Shown: positions 1-8,514 of the stretch, one piece after another
Layout: every line of letters starts with the position of its first letter
Numbering within the stretch: position 1 is the stretch's first letter
Origin: Algoriphagus winogradskyi
Lineage (GTDB): Bacteria > Bacteroidota > Bacteroidia > Cytophagales > Cyclobacteriaceae
NCBI RefSeq assembly: GCF_900182815.1
Contig: NZ_FXUA01000003.1
Location: forward strand, 372,001 to 436,000
Reading direction: 5' to 3'
DNA: 64,000 bases
Translations under genes and position numbers: made by a program
The notes under the pieces: generated by a model
Told to the model about the DNA's origin: nothing
What the model saw: only the letters and a program-made list of their open reading frames with translations
Database searches by the model: none

Positions 1-35
1 TGGGTATATTCATTTTCAACTTTTAAAACGTCAAA

Positions 36-464
36 ATGAAGAAAAACATACTACTAGTTGCAATCCTATTTCTGTTTTCATTTTATGTTATCAAAAAAGA
101 AGTTTGGGAAAAGCGCGCTCCAACTTCGGTAACACTCATCAAATCAGAACTTTCTTGGAATGGAGATTCCTTGCCCAACTACCCTACTTCCAATCCAGAA
201 ATTTCTATTCTAAAAATCACCATTCCAGCACATTCTGAACTTCCTCTTCATTATCATCCAGTCATCAATGCGGGTGTACTTCTGAAAGGAGAGCTTTTTG
301 TAATCGATGAAGATGGAAATGAGCTGACAATGAAAGCAGGCGACCCAATTGTGGAAGTAGTGAACAAAAAGCATTTAGGTAGAAATCTAGGCGATGAAGA
401 TGCAGAGATAATTGTCTTTTATGCTGGAAGTGCAGGGATGAAGATTACTGAAAAAGTGCAATAG
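36..464 (+). CDS. Membrane-anchored cupin-domain protein
   Basis: A 142-residue protein with an uncleaved-looking hydrophobic N-terminus (about residues 4-20, after Lys-Lys) followed by one small cupin barrel at about residues 50-135. The first cupin motif is visible as a histidine cluster in PLHYHPVINAGVLLKGE, followed by a Gly-Asp-Pro turn (AGDPIVEVVNKKH) that supplies the second motif. Cupins of this size usually bind one metal ion or a small ligand, and no reaction can be assigned. The anchor suggests it faces the periplasm. The ATG lies near the window edge and nothing upstream can be judged. The next gene starts 38 bp downstream, but a promoter-like box lies in between, so co-transcription is uncertain. 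Confidence 0.75.
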   Translation: MKKNILLVAILFLFSFYVIKKEVWEKRAPTSVTLIKSELSWNGDSLPNYPTSNPEISILKITIPAHSELPLHYHPVINAGVLLKGELFVIDEDGNELTMKAGDPIVEVVNKKHLGRNLGDEDAEIIVFYAGSAGMKITEKVQ

Positions 465-478
465 TAATTTCCAAGCCT

Positions 479-486
479 TAACTTTG
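479..486 (+). promoter_or_regulatory. Candidate Bacteroidota -7 box (TAnnTTTG) before the helicase gene
   Basis: TAACTTTG fits the Bacteroidota -7 consensus TAnnTTTG and lies 16 bp before the helicase ATG. No TTTG sits 19 bp upstream, so only half the promoter is seen and the call is weak. Confidence 0.35.
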
Positions 487-502
487 ACCAAAATATAAAT
501 TC

Positions 503-1636
503 ATGAACTTTTCAGATTTAGGACTTTCCAAGCAGATACTTGAAGCAATCACCAAAGCCAACTATGATAGCCCCTATCCTATTCAGATAAAAGCTATTCC
601 GGCTATTTTGCAAAAAAAGGATGTACTAGGAATAGCCCCAACAGGATCTGGAAAGACAGCTTCTTACATCCTCCCCATTCTCCAAAGACTTCAGGAAAAG
701 CCTATTAACAAGGGTAGAATGATCCCGATTTTAGTGCTTGTCCCAACCCGTGAACTAGCAAGTCAGGTGGCAGAAGTGACTGAGAATTTCGCTAGATTTT
801 TATCTCGACCTGTCAAGGCACTGGCCGTTTTCGGAGGTGTTTCTATCAATCCGCAGATGATGAAAATCTACGGAACAGATATCTTGGTTGCTACTCCCGG
901 ACGATTGCTTGATTTGCTTTCTAAAAATTCTCTAAATCTGAATCAAGTTGAAATTCTGGTATTGGATGAAGCCGACAAGGTATTGAATATGGGATTCAAA
1001 GAGGAAGTGGATCTGATTTTAGAAAAACTACCAAAGAAGCGCCAGAACATACTTTTCTCTGCAACTACTGAAGAATCTGTAGAAGGACTGATCGACGAAA
1101 TGCTTCATGATCCTGTTCGGATTGCTGCTGAGCCAGATACCGTTTCTCCTGATCTTATCGAGCAGTATGCTTACCGAGTTCCGATGGAGCAAAAAGGCCC
1201 TTTTCTCCGATATTTGATCAATTCTGGTGATTGGTCACAGATTTTGGTTTTTGCTTCCTCCATCAGAGCAGCGAATAACATCGTCACCAAACTCAACAAA
1301 AACGGAATCGATGCATTGGCTTTTCATGGAGACAAAAGCCAAGGCGCTAGAACTGAAGCTTTGCATCGTTTCAAATCCGGAAAAACAAGGATTCTTGTTG
1401 CGACAGATTTGGCAGCCAGGGGAATTGATATCAAGTTTTTGCCCCTGGTCATCAATTATGAATTACCGCGGTCACCGAAGGATTATGTGCATAGAATCGG
1501 GAGAACAGGTCGTGCCGGAGCAACTGGAGAGGCTATTTCCTTGATAGCTGAAGAAGATTTGCACCACTTCAAAATCATCCAAAAGAAGATGAAAAAGCAT
1601 GTGCAGCTGAGAAGTATAGATGAGATTGATTTTTAG
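503..1636 (+). CDS. DEAD-box ATP-dependent RNA helicase
   Basis: Superfamily 2 RNA helicase of 377 residues with all core motifs in order: Q motif around Gln28, Walker A APTGSGKT (45-52), PTRELA (81-86), TPGRL (131-135), DEAD (155-158), SAT (186-188), VATDLAARGID (299-309) and HRIGRTGRAG (330-339). It should unwind short RNA duplexes during ribosome assembly or RNA turnover. It ends about 30 residues after motif VI and lacks the long basic or RNA-binding tail of DeaD or DbpA, so it resembles minimal RhlE-type enzymes. The RhlE label is an inference from length and motif spacing. Translation begins at an ATG just before the Q-motif region, as expected. Confidence 0.95.
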   Translation: MNFSDLGLSKQILEAITKANYDSPYPIQIKAIPAILQKKDVLGIAPTGSGKTASYILPILQRLQEKPINKGRMIPILVLVPTRELASQVAEVTENFARFLSRPVKALAVFGGVSINPQMMKIYGTDILVATPGRLLDLLSKNSLNLNQVEILVLDEADKVLNMGFKEEVDLILEKLPKKRQNILFSATTEESVEGLIDEMLHDPVRIAAEPDTVSPDLIEQYAYRVPMEQKGPFLRYLINSGDWSQILVFASSIRAANNIVTKLNKNGIDALAFHGDKSQGARTEALHRFKSGKTRILVATDLAARGIDIKFLPLVINYELPRSPKDYVHRIGRTGRAGATGEAISLIAEEDLHHFKIIQKKMKKHVQLRSIDEIDF

Positions 1637-1713
1637 GCTGACAATTTACCCTAGCAATGACGTAGGAAGATTTGAGGATCGTCGTAGAATCGTAGAGTTT
1701 TATGGTTATTGAT

Positions 1714-1944
1714 CGTGCCTTTGGCACTCATAAAATCATCCAACTCTATTTCAACCCAGAATTTCATTCTGGGCTTCTATTGACCTTGCCGATGGCAAGG
1801 GGCTCAACTTATTTGAGAGTACCAACTCAAAAAAATGGTTTCTCATTTACTAGTGCCTCATCTATTTTTGGCAATGATCACTTCAAACCTGTCAGTAGGT
1901 GTGATGCCCAATTTTTCCATGATCATTTGTGTCAAAGGCACGAG
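1714..1944 (+). repeat. Palindrome-rich REP/MITE-like non-coding element
   Basis: The 396-bp gap between helicase and sulfatase holds several exact short inverted repeats: GTGCC-ttt-GGCAC (1715-1727), CCCAGAAT-ttc-ATTCTGGG (1755-1773) and CCTTGCC-gat-GGCAAGG (1784-1800). The 14-mer CGTGCCTTTGGCAC (1714-1727) recurs inverted with one mismatch at 1931-1944, so the segment has near-terminal inverted repeats. A short open frame across it reads through the palindromes and resembles no family known to me. I read this as a dispersed non-coding element of REP or MITE type. Whether it is repeated elsewhere cannot be seen here. No target-site duplication was confirmed. Confidence 0.5.
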
Positions 1945-2032
1945 CCATATTTTAAACGAATTCGATTCATAGCATAGCTTTTCGACTTAGATAACCTACT
2001 TTAGAATATCATCAAGCATTAACTAAAGTCTA

Positions 2033-3787
2033 ATGAATATCCAACGCACCTTTTTTATTCTTTTACTTTTCGCTTCACAGCTCAGCTTTGCCCAGCAAAA
2101 CTCGCAAGCTCCAAATGTCATCCTAATTATCACCGATGATCAGGGCTATGGGGATTTGGCGGTAAATGGCAATCCACATATCAATACACCTGCAATTGAT
2201 GCTTTTGCGGCTGAGAGTGTAAGGTTTACCAATTTCTATGTTTCTCCAGTTTGTGCTCCTACCCGGGCGAGCTTGATGACTGGAAGATATTCCTTGCGAA
2301 CCGGTGTTCGGGACACATATAATGGTGGTGCGATGATGGCAAGCAGTGAAATCACCATTGCGGAGCTGTTGAAATCAAATAATTATAAAACTGGAATCTT
2401 TGGAAAATGGCATTTGGGAGATAATTATCCTATGCGACCGAGCGACCAGGGCTTTGATGAATCCTTGATTCATCTTTCGGGCGGAATGGGGCAAGTCGGA
2501 GATTTTACCACTTATTACCAAGGCGATCGAAGCTATTTTGATCCGGTGCTTTGGCATAATAACGAGCAAGAAAGTTATGTAGGTTACTGCTCAGATATTT
2601 TCGCAGCCGAAGCGATCAAGTTTATTGAGAAAAATAAGGACACTCCCTTTTTCACCTATTTGGCCTTTAACGCCCCACATACCCCACTCCAGGTCCCTGA
2701 TGAGTATTATCAAAAGTATATGGACGTCGATCCTTCAGCTGGCTTTGGAACTGACGAAAAGCCCTTCTATCCCATGTCTGAAAAAGACAAAGAGGATGCT
2801 CGAAAGGTCTATGCTATGGTGGAAAATATCGATGATAATCTAAAAAAGCTTTTTCAAAAGCTAGAGGATCTGGGAATTGAGAAAAATACTATTGTCATTT
2901 TTATGACTGATAATGGCCCACAGCAGCAGCGATATGTAGCAGGACTTAAAGGCCGTAAAGGCAGTGTTTTTCAAGGTGGTGTGAAAGCTCCCTTTTTCAT
3001 CCGATATCCTGAAGGTTTTAGTGGCAACAAAGAAGTCACTAACCTTTCAGCACATTTGGACGTGTTACCGACTCTAGCGGATCTCTGTGGATTTGAGTTG
3101 CCAAAAGACCGGAAAATAGATGGTCAAAGTATGGTGCCCTTGATTAATGGCGAAAATACTTCAATCAACGACCGAAGTTATTTTACGTATTGGACTAGAA
3201 AATATCCTGAGCTTTACCAAAATATTTCCATCCAAAAAGCGGGCTGGAAGTTAGTGGGCAATACGGAATACAACTCAGAAAGCGAAAAATTCAACTTATA
3301 CAACCTGTATGAAGACCCCTATGAGCTAAATAATCTTTCTTCAAAAAATTCATCAAAAGCAAAGGAATTGAAATCCGAAATGGATGCGCTCTACTTGGAG
3401 CTAATCAATGAGAAAAACCAAAAAAATCCTCCACTCATACATGTTGGAAGTACAGCCGAAAACCCAATTTTTCTAAATAGAAATGATGCTGCAGGTGAGC
3501 GGGGAATTTGGGCGCAGGAGGATGTATTTGGTTATTGGAATGTAAAGGTCGAGCCTGGCGTATATGACATACGCGTGAAATTTATCAAACCAGTTCCGCC
3601 CCAAGGAAGAATGACCATTGAAACTTCCAACTATGCCAACATCGCTATTGATAAATCAAGCGAAGACGTGGACATATTTGAAATGAAAGGAGTCTCTCTC
3701 CAAGCTACCGAAGGGCAGTTACTGCCTTTTTATGAAGTGGATGGGCAACGATATTTCCCTTTTTGGGTTGAACTTGAGAAAAAATAA
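2033..3787 (+). CDS. Exported sulfatase (type I, formylglycine-dependent)
   Basis: A 584-residue sulfatase with a Sec signal peptide (cleavage near FAQ, residues 19-21). The alkaline-phosphatase-fold metal ligands begin at Asp35-Asp36 in TDDQGYGD. The formylglycine motif C-x-P-x-R is CAPTR with Cys74 and Arg78, so the enzyme is the Cys type that needs an anaerobic-type or FGE maturase encoded elsewhere. A later TDNG motif (about 292-295) supplies further calcium ligands. It hydrolyses sulfate esters, probably on polysaccharide fragments, but the substrate is not readable. About 115 residues beyond the usual sulfatase core form a beta-rich C-terminal extension. No type IX sorting tail is visible. 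It stands alone, with no sugar-uptake genes adjacent. Confidence 0.92.
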   Translation: MNIQRTFFILLLFASQLSFAQQNSQAPNVILIITDDQGYGDLAVNGNPHINTPAIDAFAAESVRFTNFYVSPVCAPTRASLMTGRYSLRTGVRDTYNGGAMMASSEITIAELLKSNNYKTGIFGKWHLGDNYPMRPSDQGFDESLIHLSGGMGQVGDFTTYYQGDRSYFDPVLWHNNEQESYVGYCSDIFAAEAIKFIEKNKDTPFFTYLAFNAPHTPLQVPDEYYQKYMDVDPSAGFGTDEKPFYPMSEKDKEDARKVYAMVENIDDNLKKLFQKLEDLGIEKNTIVIFMTDNGPQQQRYVAGLKGRKGSVFQGGVKAPFFIRYPEGFSGNKEVTNLSAHLDVLPTLADLCGFELPKDRKIDGQSMVPLINGENTSINDRSYFTYWTRKYPELYQNISIQKAGWKLVGNTEYNSESEKFNLYNLYEDPYELNNLSSKNSSKAKELKSEMDALYLELINEKNQKNPPLIHVGSTAENPIFLNRNDAAGERGIWAQEDVFGYWNVKVEPGVYDIRVKFIKPVPPQGRMTIETSNYANIAIDKSSEDVDIFEMKGVSLQATEGQLLPFYEVDGQRYFPFWVELEKK

Positions 3788-4147
3788 CTAACCCAAATAC
3801 AATAAGAGGCCTACTTGCAAGAACATTAAAGATGAGTTATCTCAGCTGATTTATCTCCTTAGCCTTGAGTTTGATTTATTTCTCAGTTTAGCATAGAAAA
3901 AATGAAAATTGCAGAAAAGGATCAAATTAACTCAACATGCATTCTTTGGTGAATTTGTAAACATTCAAAATAATCCAATTGAATCCAGTTACATGTTAAC
4001 AAAATCTATTCAGATTAATGATTTTTCAACACACTACAATTTACCCTGATTATTCCATAAAAAAATAACCAGATATTTACGAACTCATTAACATCTCCCC
4101 CTGTTTACCTCAGATACTCCGAGTTTTAAGATCAAATAATTTTTAGG
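3788..4147. other. Intergenic region without a recognisable gene
   Basis: This 360-bp AT-rich stretch separates the sulfatase from the MFS exporter gene. I see no credible open frame, no strong terminator hairpin after the sulfatase and no clear TAnnTTTG box. It may hold the 5' leader of the exporter. Confidence 0.5.
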
Positions 4148-5383
4148 GTGGAAAAGAAATATAGCAAAACGGAATACTTTAAAATTGTCCTGGTACTAGG
4201 TGCCTTGTGTACAATCAGCCCATTTTCTATTGACATGTACCTTCCGGGGTTTCCTGAAATGGCAAGGGATCTGAATACCCCTATTTCAAATATTCAGCTT
4301 TCCTTAACCGCATACCTTGTAGGTATCGCAATTGGTCAGTTGTTTTATGGCCCTTTATTGGATAAATACGGACGCAAAAAACCTCTTTATGCAGGTTTGG
4401 CTATTTATATTTTAGCCTCTATCGGATGTGCTATGTCCCAGTCTGTAGAAAACTTGATTTTCATGCGCTTTCTCCAGGCTATCGGCGGTTGTGCAGGAAT
4501 GGTATCAGCACAGGCAATTGTGCGAGACATATTCCCAGTGAAGAAAATTGCACAAGCGATGTCTTTGCTCGTTTTGGTGATCGCAGTTTCTCCTATGATC
4601 GCACCTACGTTGGGAGGCTTTGTGACCGCAGCCTACGATTGGCATTGGGTATTTATCATCCTTGCAGTACTTACAGCTATTATTTGGATTGCAACTGTAG
4701 TAATACTTCCTGCGGGTGCCCTTCCGGACAAAGAGATCTCTCTAAAACCTAAGCAGGTCTGGAAAGGCTACATAAAAGTTCTTGAAAACCGCCAGTTCTT
4801 GGTGTACATGCTTGCGGGCGGGATAGCCGGAGCTGCACCTTTTGCCTACATCGCTAGTTCAGCAGATGTATTTATGAATTTATACGGCTTGAGCGAGCAT
4901 CAATTCGGTTGGATCTTCGCTATTCTGGCTTTTGCAATGATAGGGTCTACTCAGCTAAACCATATTTTGCTTCGAAAATACTCGAGTCAGCAGATCATTA
5001 ATTTCTCTTTACATTATCAAGTGACAGTGGGGCTGATTTTGGTAACAGGTGTCTATTTTAATTGGTTTAACGTCTTTACGCTGATCGCTCTAATGTTTGT
5101 ATTCCTAACAGCTCACGGATTAAATGGCCCAAATACTACCGCACTTTCTATGGCTCCATTTGCTAAGGCTGCAGGCTCGGCCTCTGCGATGCTGGGAAGT
5201 ATGCGAATGGCAATAGGTGGAATTGTGACAGCGATAGTAAGCCTATTTCATGCTAGCACAGCATTCCCCATGGTGATGGGCATGGCAATTTGTGCAGTTG
5301 GCGGATTCATAGTTTTAAAAATGGACCAAACTATTCCAGGAACAATAAGTAGGGAACGCAATAAAGAAGCTTTTGCATCTTGA
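4148..5383 (+). CDS. Bcr/CflA-family multidrug efflux MFS transporter
   Basis: A 411-residue, 12-helix major facilitator. The N-terminus carries the DMYLPGFPEMA segment typical of Bcr/CflA drug:H+ antiporters in the first helix-loop, motif A is GPLLDKYGRKKPL (about 70-82), and motif C-like glycines lie in the fifth helix. It should expel drugs or small metabolites across the inner membrane using the proton gradient. The start is GTG at 4148. The next Met lies inside the first helix, so the GTG is needed for a full first transmembrane segment. It is monocistronic, ending at a hairpin terminator shared with the convergent glycosidase gene. Confidence 0.9.
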   Translation: MEKKYSKTEYFKIVLVLGALCTISPFSIDMYLPGFPEMARDLNTPISNIQLSLTAYLVGIAIGQLFYGPLLDKYGRKKPLYAGLAIYILASIGCAMSQSVENLIFMRFLQAIGGCAGMVSAQAIVRDIFPVKKIAQAMSLLVLVIAVSPMIAPTLGGFVTAAYDWHWVFIILAVLTAIIWIATVVILPAGALPDKEISLKPKQVWKGYIKVLENRQFLVYMLAGGIAGAAPFAYIASSADVFMNLYGLSEHQFGWIFAILAFAMIGSTQLNHILLRKYSSQQIINFSLHYQVTVGLILVTGVYFNWFNVFTLIALMFVFLTAHGLNGPNTTALSMAPFAKAAGSASAMLGSMRMAIGGIVTAIVSLFHASTAFPMVMGMAICAVGGFIVLKMDQTIPGTISRERNKEAFAS

Positions 5384-5397
5384 AGCCTATAAAACCT

Positions 5398-5430
5398 AAA
5401 GCCGGTGTTCGTAATGAATTCCGGCTTTTT
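5398..5430. terminator. Bidirectional Rho-independent terminator
   Basis: AAAGCCGG (5398-5405) pairs exactly with CCGGCTTT (5421-5428) around a 15-nt loop and runs into T5. It lies between the convergent MFS and glycosidase genes and can serve both strands, although the A tract for the minus strand is short. Confidence 0.8.
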
Positions 5431-5434
5431 ACTT

Positions 5435-6844
5435 CTAGTTTGTTATAGCTTTTATCAAATCAGGATAAATCTGCTCTCTGCTATTCCGGTCAAATAGTGC
5501 AAACCCATAATCGCCAGCATATCCATTATCCCAATAGAAGGGCACCAATCCATGCGCTGTCATACTTTTAGTCACGTAGCTATGATAATCAATCAGAAAG
5601 CTGTAATTCTCCGCAGCTTTCTTCTGGATAGCCCCATATTCTCCTATCAAAACAGGAATGCCTTGGTCGATGAATTTGATTTTCATCTTTAGGAACTGTG
5701 CGTCGACATGTGCCTCACCACCCCAAAGTGCGGTTTTTGAATGGTCAGTGGCGTTGGCTCCCCATTGGGTGATGATTTCATCCTCTCTCAAGGCAAACTC
5801 ATACGGGTCGTAATAATGTGCTTCGACCATCAAACGATCCTCAGTTTCATCTAGTGGCAATTCAAAGAAATTTACCCCATGGTCAATGTTCGTATTGAAC
5901 GTCTGTACGACTAAATTTCTGTAAGCATTTCTACCGCCAGTGGATCGTACGGCATCCACAAAAGTCTGATTGAAGGAATTTTGCACTTGATAATATTCAG
6001 GTTTTGGAGAACCATAATCCCCTTCTATCATCACCTCATTGGTGCCTGCAAATAATAAGTGATCGTTATAATCTCTGAAATTCAGCGCAATCTGAACCCA
6101 CATTTTCTCCAAGCGATTATTCACATACTCCTGCTGCGCAAAAGTCGGCTGCATCCAGCCTTCGTCCCAGTGGATATTCATCAAGGCGTACATGTCATTA
6201 TCTATCACATAATCGACCACTTCCTGCACTCTAGCCATCCATTCCGGATCAATTGTAAATTCCGTAGCATTTGAAAATTTACTCCAAGCCACTGGAATTC
6301 TTACAGAATTAAAGCCAGCTGCTTTTACAGCATCTATTAATTCTTTAGTCACTTTTGGATTTCCCCACGCTGTTTCCCCTCCTATTGCTTCGAGGGAATT
6401 ACCCAAATTCCATCCTTTTCCCATTTCAGCTGCCAATTCCAAACTGGAAATTTCACGCATGCCTGTATTATCTGCCGGGATGTAATAATCAGGAAATTGA
6501 GGTTCACCTGCCTCCTGTGTTATTTTAATTGGCTGGATGATGACTCCAAACCTTATATTTAGGACCGTCGTTCGTATTTCATTCGCATAATTTGCTGCTG
6601 TTGTTATGGAAATTTTAGCATTTCCGTTGCCCTGGTTTGGGATTACGGTAATCCATGATGCATTCATCTCCACTTGCCATTGTTGATTACTTGTCAAAGT
6701 AACCTCCAAAGTTTTTTCAGCCGGCCCAAATTGGAGCTCAGTGGTAGATACTAGAAAAGTGACGGGGTCTTCTTTCTCCCCGCAGGAGAAAAGTATAAGT
6801 GAAAGAACGAACAGTCGTACCAAAAACTTAAATGGGTTATTCAT
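5435..6844 (-). CDS. BACON-domain glycoside hydrolase family 5 lipoprotein
   Basis: An exported endo-glycanase. I start it at the Met at 6844, which gives a 20-residue leader ending in the lipobox FSC (Cys21); in-frame ATGs at 6859 and 6877 would lengthen the leader. Residues about 29-111 form a BACON domain (TLEVTLTSNQQWQV, ASWITV, KITQEAG), a module common in Bacteroidota surface glycanases. The GH5 barrel follows, opening with GKGWNLGNSLEA. The predicted acid/base is Glu270 in AGTNEVM and the nucleophile Glu402 in LIGEYGA. These features suggest GH5 subfamily 4 (xyloglucan or beta-glucan endo-activity), but the subfamily is inference. The acid/base motif reads NEV instead of the usual NEP. 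No SusCD genes are adjacent. Confidence 0.9.
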   Translation of the reverse strand: MNNPFKFLVRLFVLSLILFSCGEKEDPVTFLVSTTELQFGPAEKTLEVTLTSNQQWQVEMNASWITVIPNQGNGNAKISITTAANYANEIRTTVLNIRFGVIIQPIKITQEAGEPQFPDYYIPADNTGMREISSLELAAEMGKGWNLGNSLEAIGGETAWGNPKVTKELIDAVKAAGFNSVRIPVAWSKFSNATEFTIDPEWMARVQEVVDYVIDNDMYALMNIHWDEGWMQPTFAQQEYVNNRLEKMWVQIALNFRDYNDHLLFAGTNEVMIEGDYGSPKPEYYQVQNSFNQTFVDAVRSTGGRNAYRNLVVQTFNTNIDHGVNFFELPLDETEDRLMVEAHYYDPYEFALREDEIITQWGANATDHSKTALWGGEAHVDAQFLKMKIKFIDQGIPVLIGEYGAIQKKAAENYSFLIDYHSYVTKSMTAHGLVPFYWDNGYAGDYGFALFDRNSREQIYPDLIKAITN

Positions 6845-6963
6845 AGGGTTTAGTTTCATCCTTCCAAAACTATTCAATCCTGTACTCTACGAAGGGGGGT
6901 AAATGTTAGCGAAAAGGGATTCATTTGTTATTAACGCTTGCACTAGCATATTGAAAACCTTGT

Positions 6964-7004
6964 TTATTCCTATTCTTTAAGCAAAGGAATAATCCCTACT
7001 TTTG
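6964..7004 (+). promoter_or_regulatory. Inverted repeat and -7 box upstream of the CDF transporter gene
   Basis: TTATTCC (6964-6970) and GGAATAA (6986-6992) form a 7-bp exact inverted repeat with a 15-nt spacer. It lies directly before TACTTTTG (6997-7004), which fits the -7 consensus and sits 23 bp ahead of the ATG. The arrangement would suit a repressor site controlling metal export. No known operator consensus was matched. Confidence 0.35.
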
Positions 7005-7027
7005 CGATTCTATTACCAGTACACCTC

Positions 7028-7894
7028 ATGAGCAACTCAAACCTTGCAGTAAGAACAGTAATTTTTAGTATGCTTGGAAATATTGCTCTGGCTGCAATAA
7101 AATTTCTGGCTGGCATCTTTGGAAACTCCTATGCGCTGATAGCTGATGGAATAGAGTCAGTAGTTGATGTTTTTTCTTCTATACTAGTCCTTTTTGGGTT
7201 AAAGTACTCTTCAAGACCAGCAGATGAAAATCATCCCTATGGGCATGGAAAAGCTGAACCCCTGATTACGTTTTTGGTTGTAGTTTTTCTGATTGTTTCT
7301 GCAGGTACGATCGCCTGGCAGGCCTATCAGCATATCATCACTCCGCACCAGTCGCCCGAAACCTTTACACTCTTCGTGTTGGCAGGAATTATTATCTGGA
7401 AAGAATCCTCTTTTCATGTAGTGATGAGAAGGAGTAAAAGATTGAAAAGTAGTTCGCTCAAAGCTGAGGCTTGGCATCATCGAAGCGATGCGATAACTTC
7501 TGTTGCGGCATTTATCGGAATTACAATAGCGCTCTTTGGAGGAGATGGCTATGAAGTCGCTGATGACTACGCTGCGCTTTTTGCTGTGGCTTTTATCCTT
7601 TTCAACTGCTACAAAATCTTCCGGCCGGCACTTGGTGAGGTGATGGATGAAAACAACTACGAAGAATTGACCGAGCATATCCGCACTGTATCCTTGACTG
7701 TTCCGGGTGTAAAAGGGACCGAAAAATGTTTTATCAGGAAGGCAGGAATGGAATATCATGTAGATCTTCATGCCCTAGTAATCGGTGATTTGACGGTAAC
7801 AGAAGGGCACAAAATTTCTCATCTGCTCAAAGACAAACTATGTGCTGAGATACCTGAATTGGGTAATGTGCTAATCCATATCGAGCCTTTTTAA
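7028..7894 (+). CDS. Cation diffusion facilitator (Zn/Fe/Mn-type) exporter
   Basis: A 288-residue CDF transporter with about five to six membrane helices in the first 200 residues and a C-terminal cytoplasmic ferredoxin-like domain. Metal-site signatures are visible: D40-G-I-E-S-x-x-D47 in helix 2, the HPYGHGKAE loop (69-77) and H150-x-x-x-D154 in helix 5. It exports a divalent metal ion in exchange for protons. The first site has Asp, not His, in its leading position, closer to FieF/YiiP than to the ZitB type, but which metal it moves cannot be settled. The gene stands alone and divergent from the glycosidase, behind its own candidate promoter. Confidence 0.93.
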   Translation: MSNSNLAVRTVIFSMLGNIALAAIKFLAGIFGNSYALIADGIESVVDVFSSILVLFGLKYSSRPADENHPYGHGKAEPLITFLVVVFLIVSAGTIAWQAYQHIITPHQSPETFTLFVLAGIIIWKESSFHVVMRRSKRLKSSSLKAEAWHHRSDAITSVAAFIGITIALFGGDGYEVADDYAALFAVAFILFNCYKIFRPALGEVMDENNYEELTEHIRTVSLTVPGVKGTEKCFIRKAGMEYHVDLHALVIGDLTVTEGHKISHLLKDKLCAEIPELGNVLIHIEPF

Positions 7895-8149
7895 TACTTC
7901 ATACTCTTGGTTTCAAATTGATTGGACTAGAAAATGTGGTAGAATTCAACAAAAGCACAATACATAAAGTAACTTATTTCGGTACACTATTGCTAGCCTA
8001 TTCTCTTGAACAAAGCCTGTACAGCCGCTTTATCTAAGGATGGAAATTCATTCCCAACTAAAAGGGACTGAACAAGGAAGTTGGGTCATTCCGGGAAATA
8101 ATACCTAAATTATAGAGTATTATAACTTTTTCAATAAACCCATTTTCCT

Positions 8150-8446
8150 ATGAATATCTATGAAAATCTGGCCTTTGGCCATGAGAGACCCTCCGTCTGT
8201 CCTATTCAGAGGACCGAAAAAACTAATTATTTCGCAATTGGATTGCTCCACGACCAAATTCTGAAAAAGCACACTGCAAATAGTCCATCGTTACTTACAG
8301 TACTGAAGGGTGAACTTGAATTCTTCATTAACGGAAAAGTAATTCAACTCAAGGAATTTGACACGTATGACATTCCTGTATTGGTAGAGCATGAAGTAAA
8401 AGGTATAAGGGACAAAAACATTTTTACGATAGTTCAGGAAAAATAG
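8150..8446 (+). CDS. Small cupin-fold protein
   Basis: A 98-residue single-domain cupin-like protein. Motif 1 is reduced to HDQILKKHTANSPSLLTVLKGELEF and motif 2 to LKEFDTYDIPVLVEHEV. This layout resembles DUF1971/TehB-N-like small cupins, which often accompany tellurite-resistance or stress genes. No such neighbour is present. There is no signal peptide, so it is cytoplasmic. Function unknown. The ATG at 8150 is the only suitable start. A 255-bp gap without a clear terminator separates it from the CDF gene. Confidence 0.7.
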   Translation: MNIYENLAFGHERPSVCPIQRTEKTNYFAIGLLHDQILKKHTANSPSLLTVLKGELEFFINGKVIQLKEFDTYDIPVLVEHEVKGIRDKNIFTIVQEK

Positions 8447-8514
8447 CAGGCCAATTTAAACCTGGATCTACACTCAAATTGATCAGATTTCACCTCAAAA
8501 TTAGCTCTAGGAGT

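Noticed and set aside
1702..1977. A 91-codon open frame between the helicase and sulfatase genes
   Set aside because: It runs through several perfect palindromes, has no family likeness and no plausible protein composition; the DNA is better explained as a non-coding repeat element.
7211..7771. A 186-codon frame antisense to the CDF transporter gene
   Set aside because: It lies wholly inside a well-supported gene on the other strand and its translation is low-complexity and Ser/His-rich.
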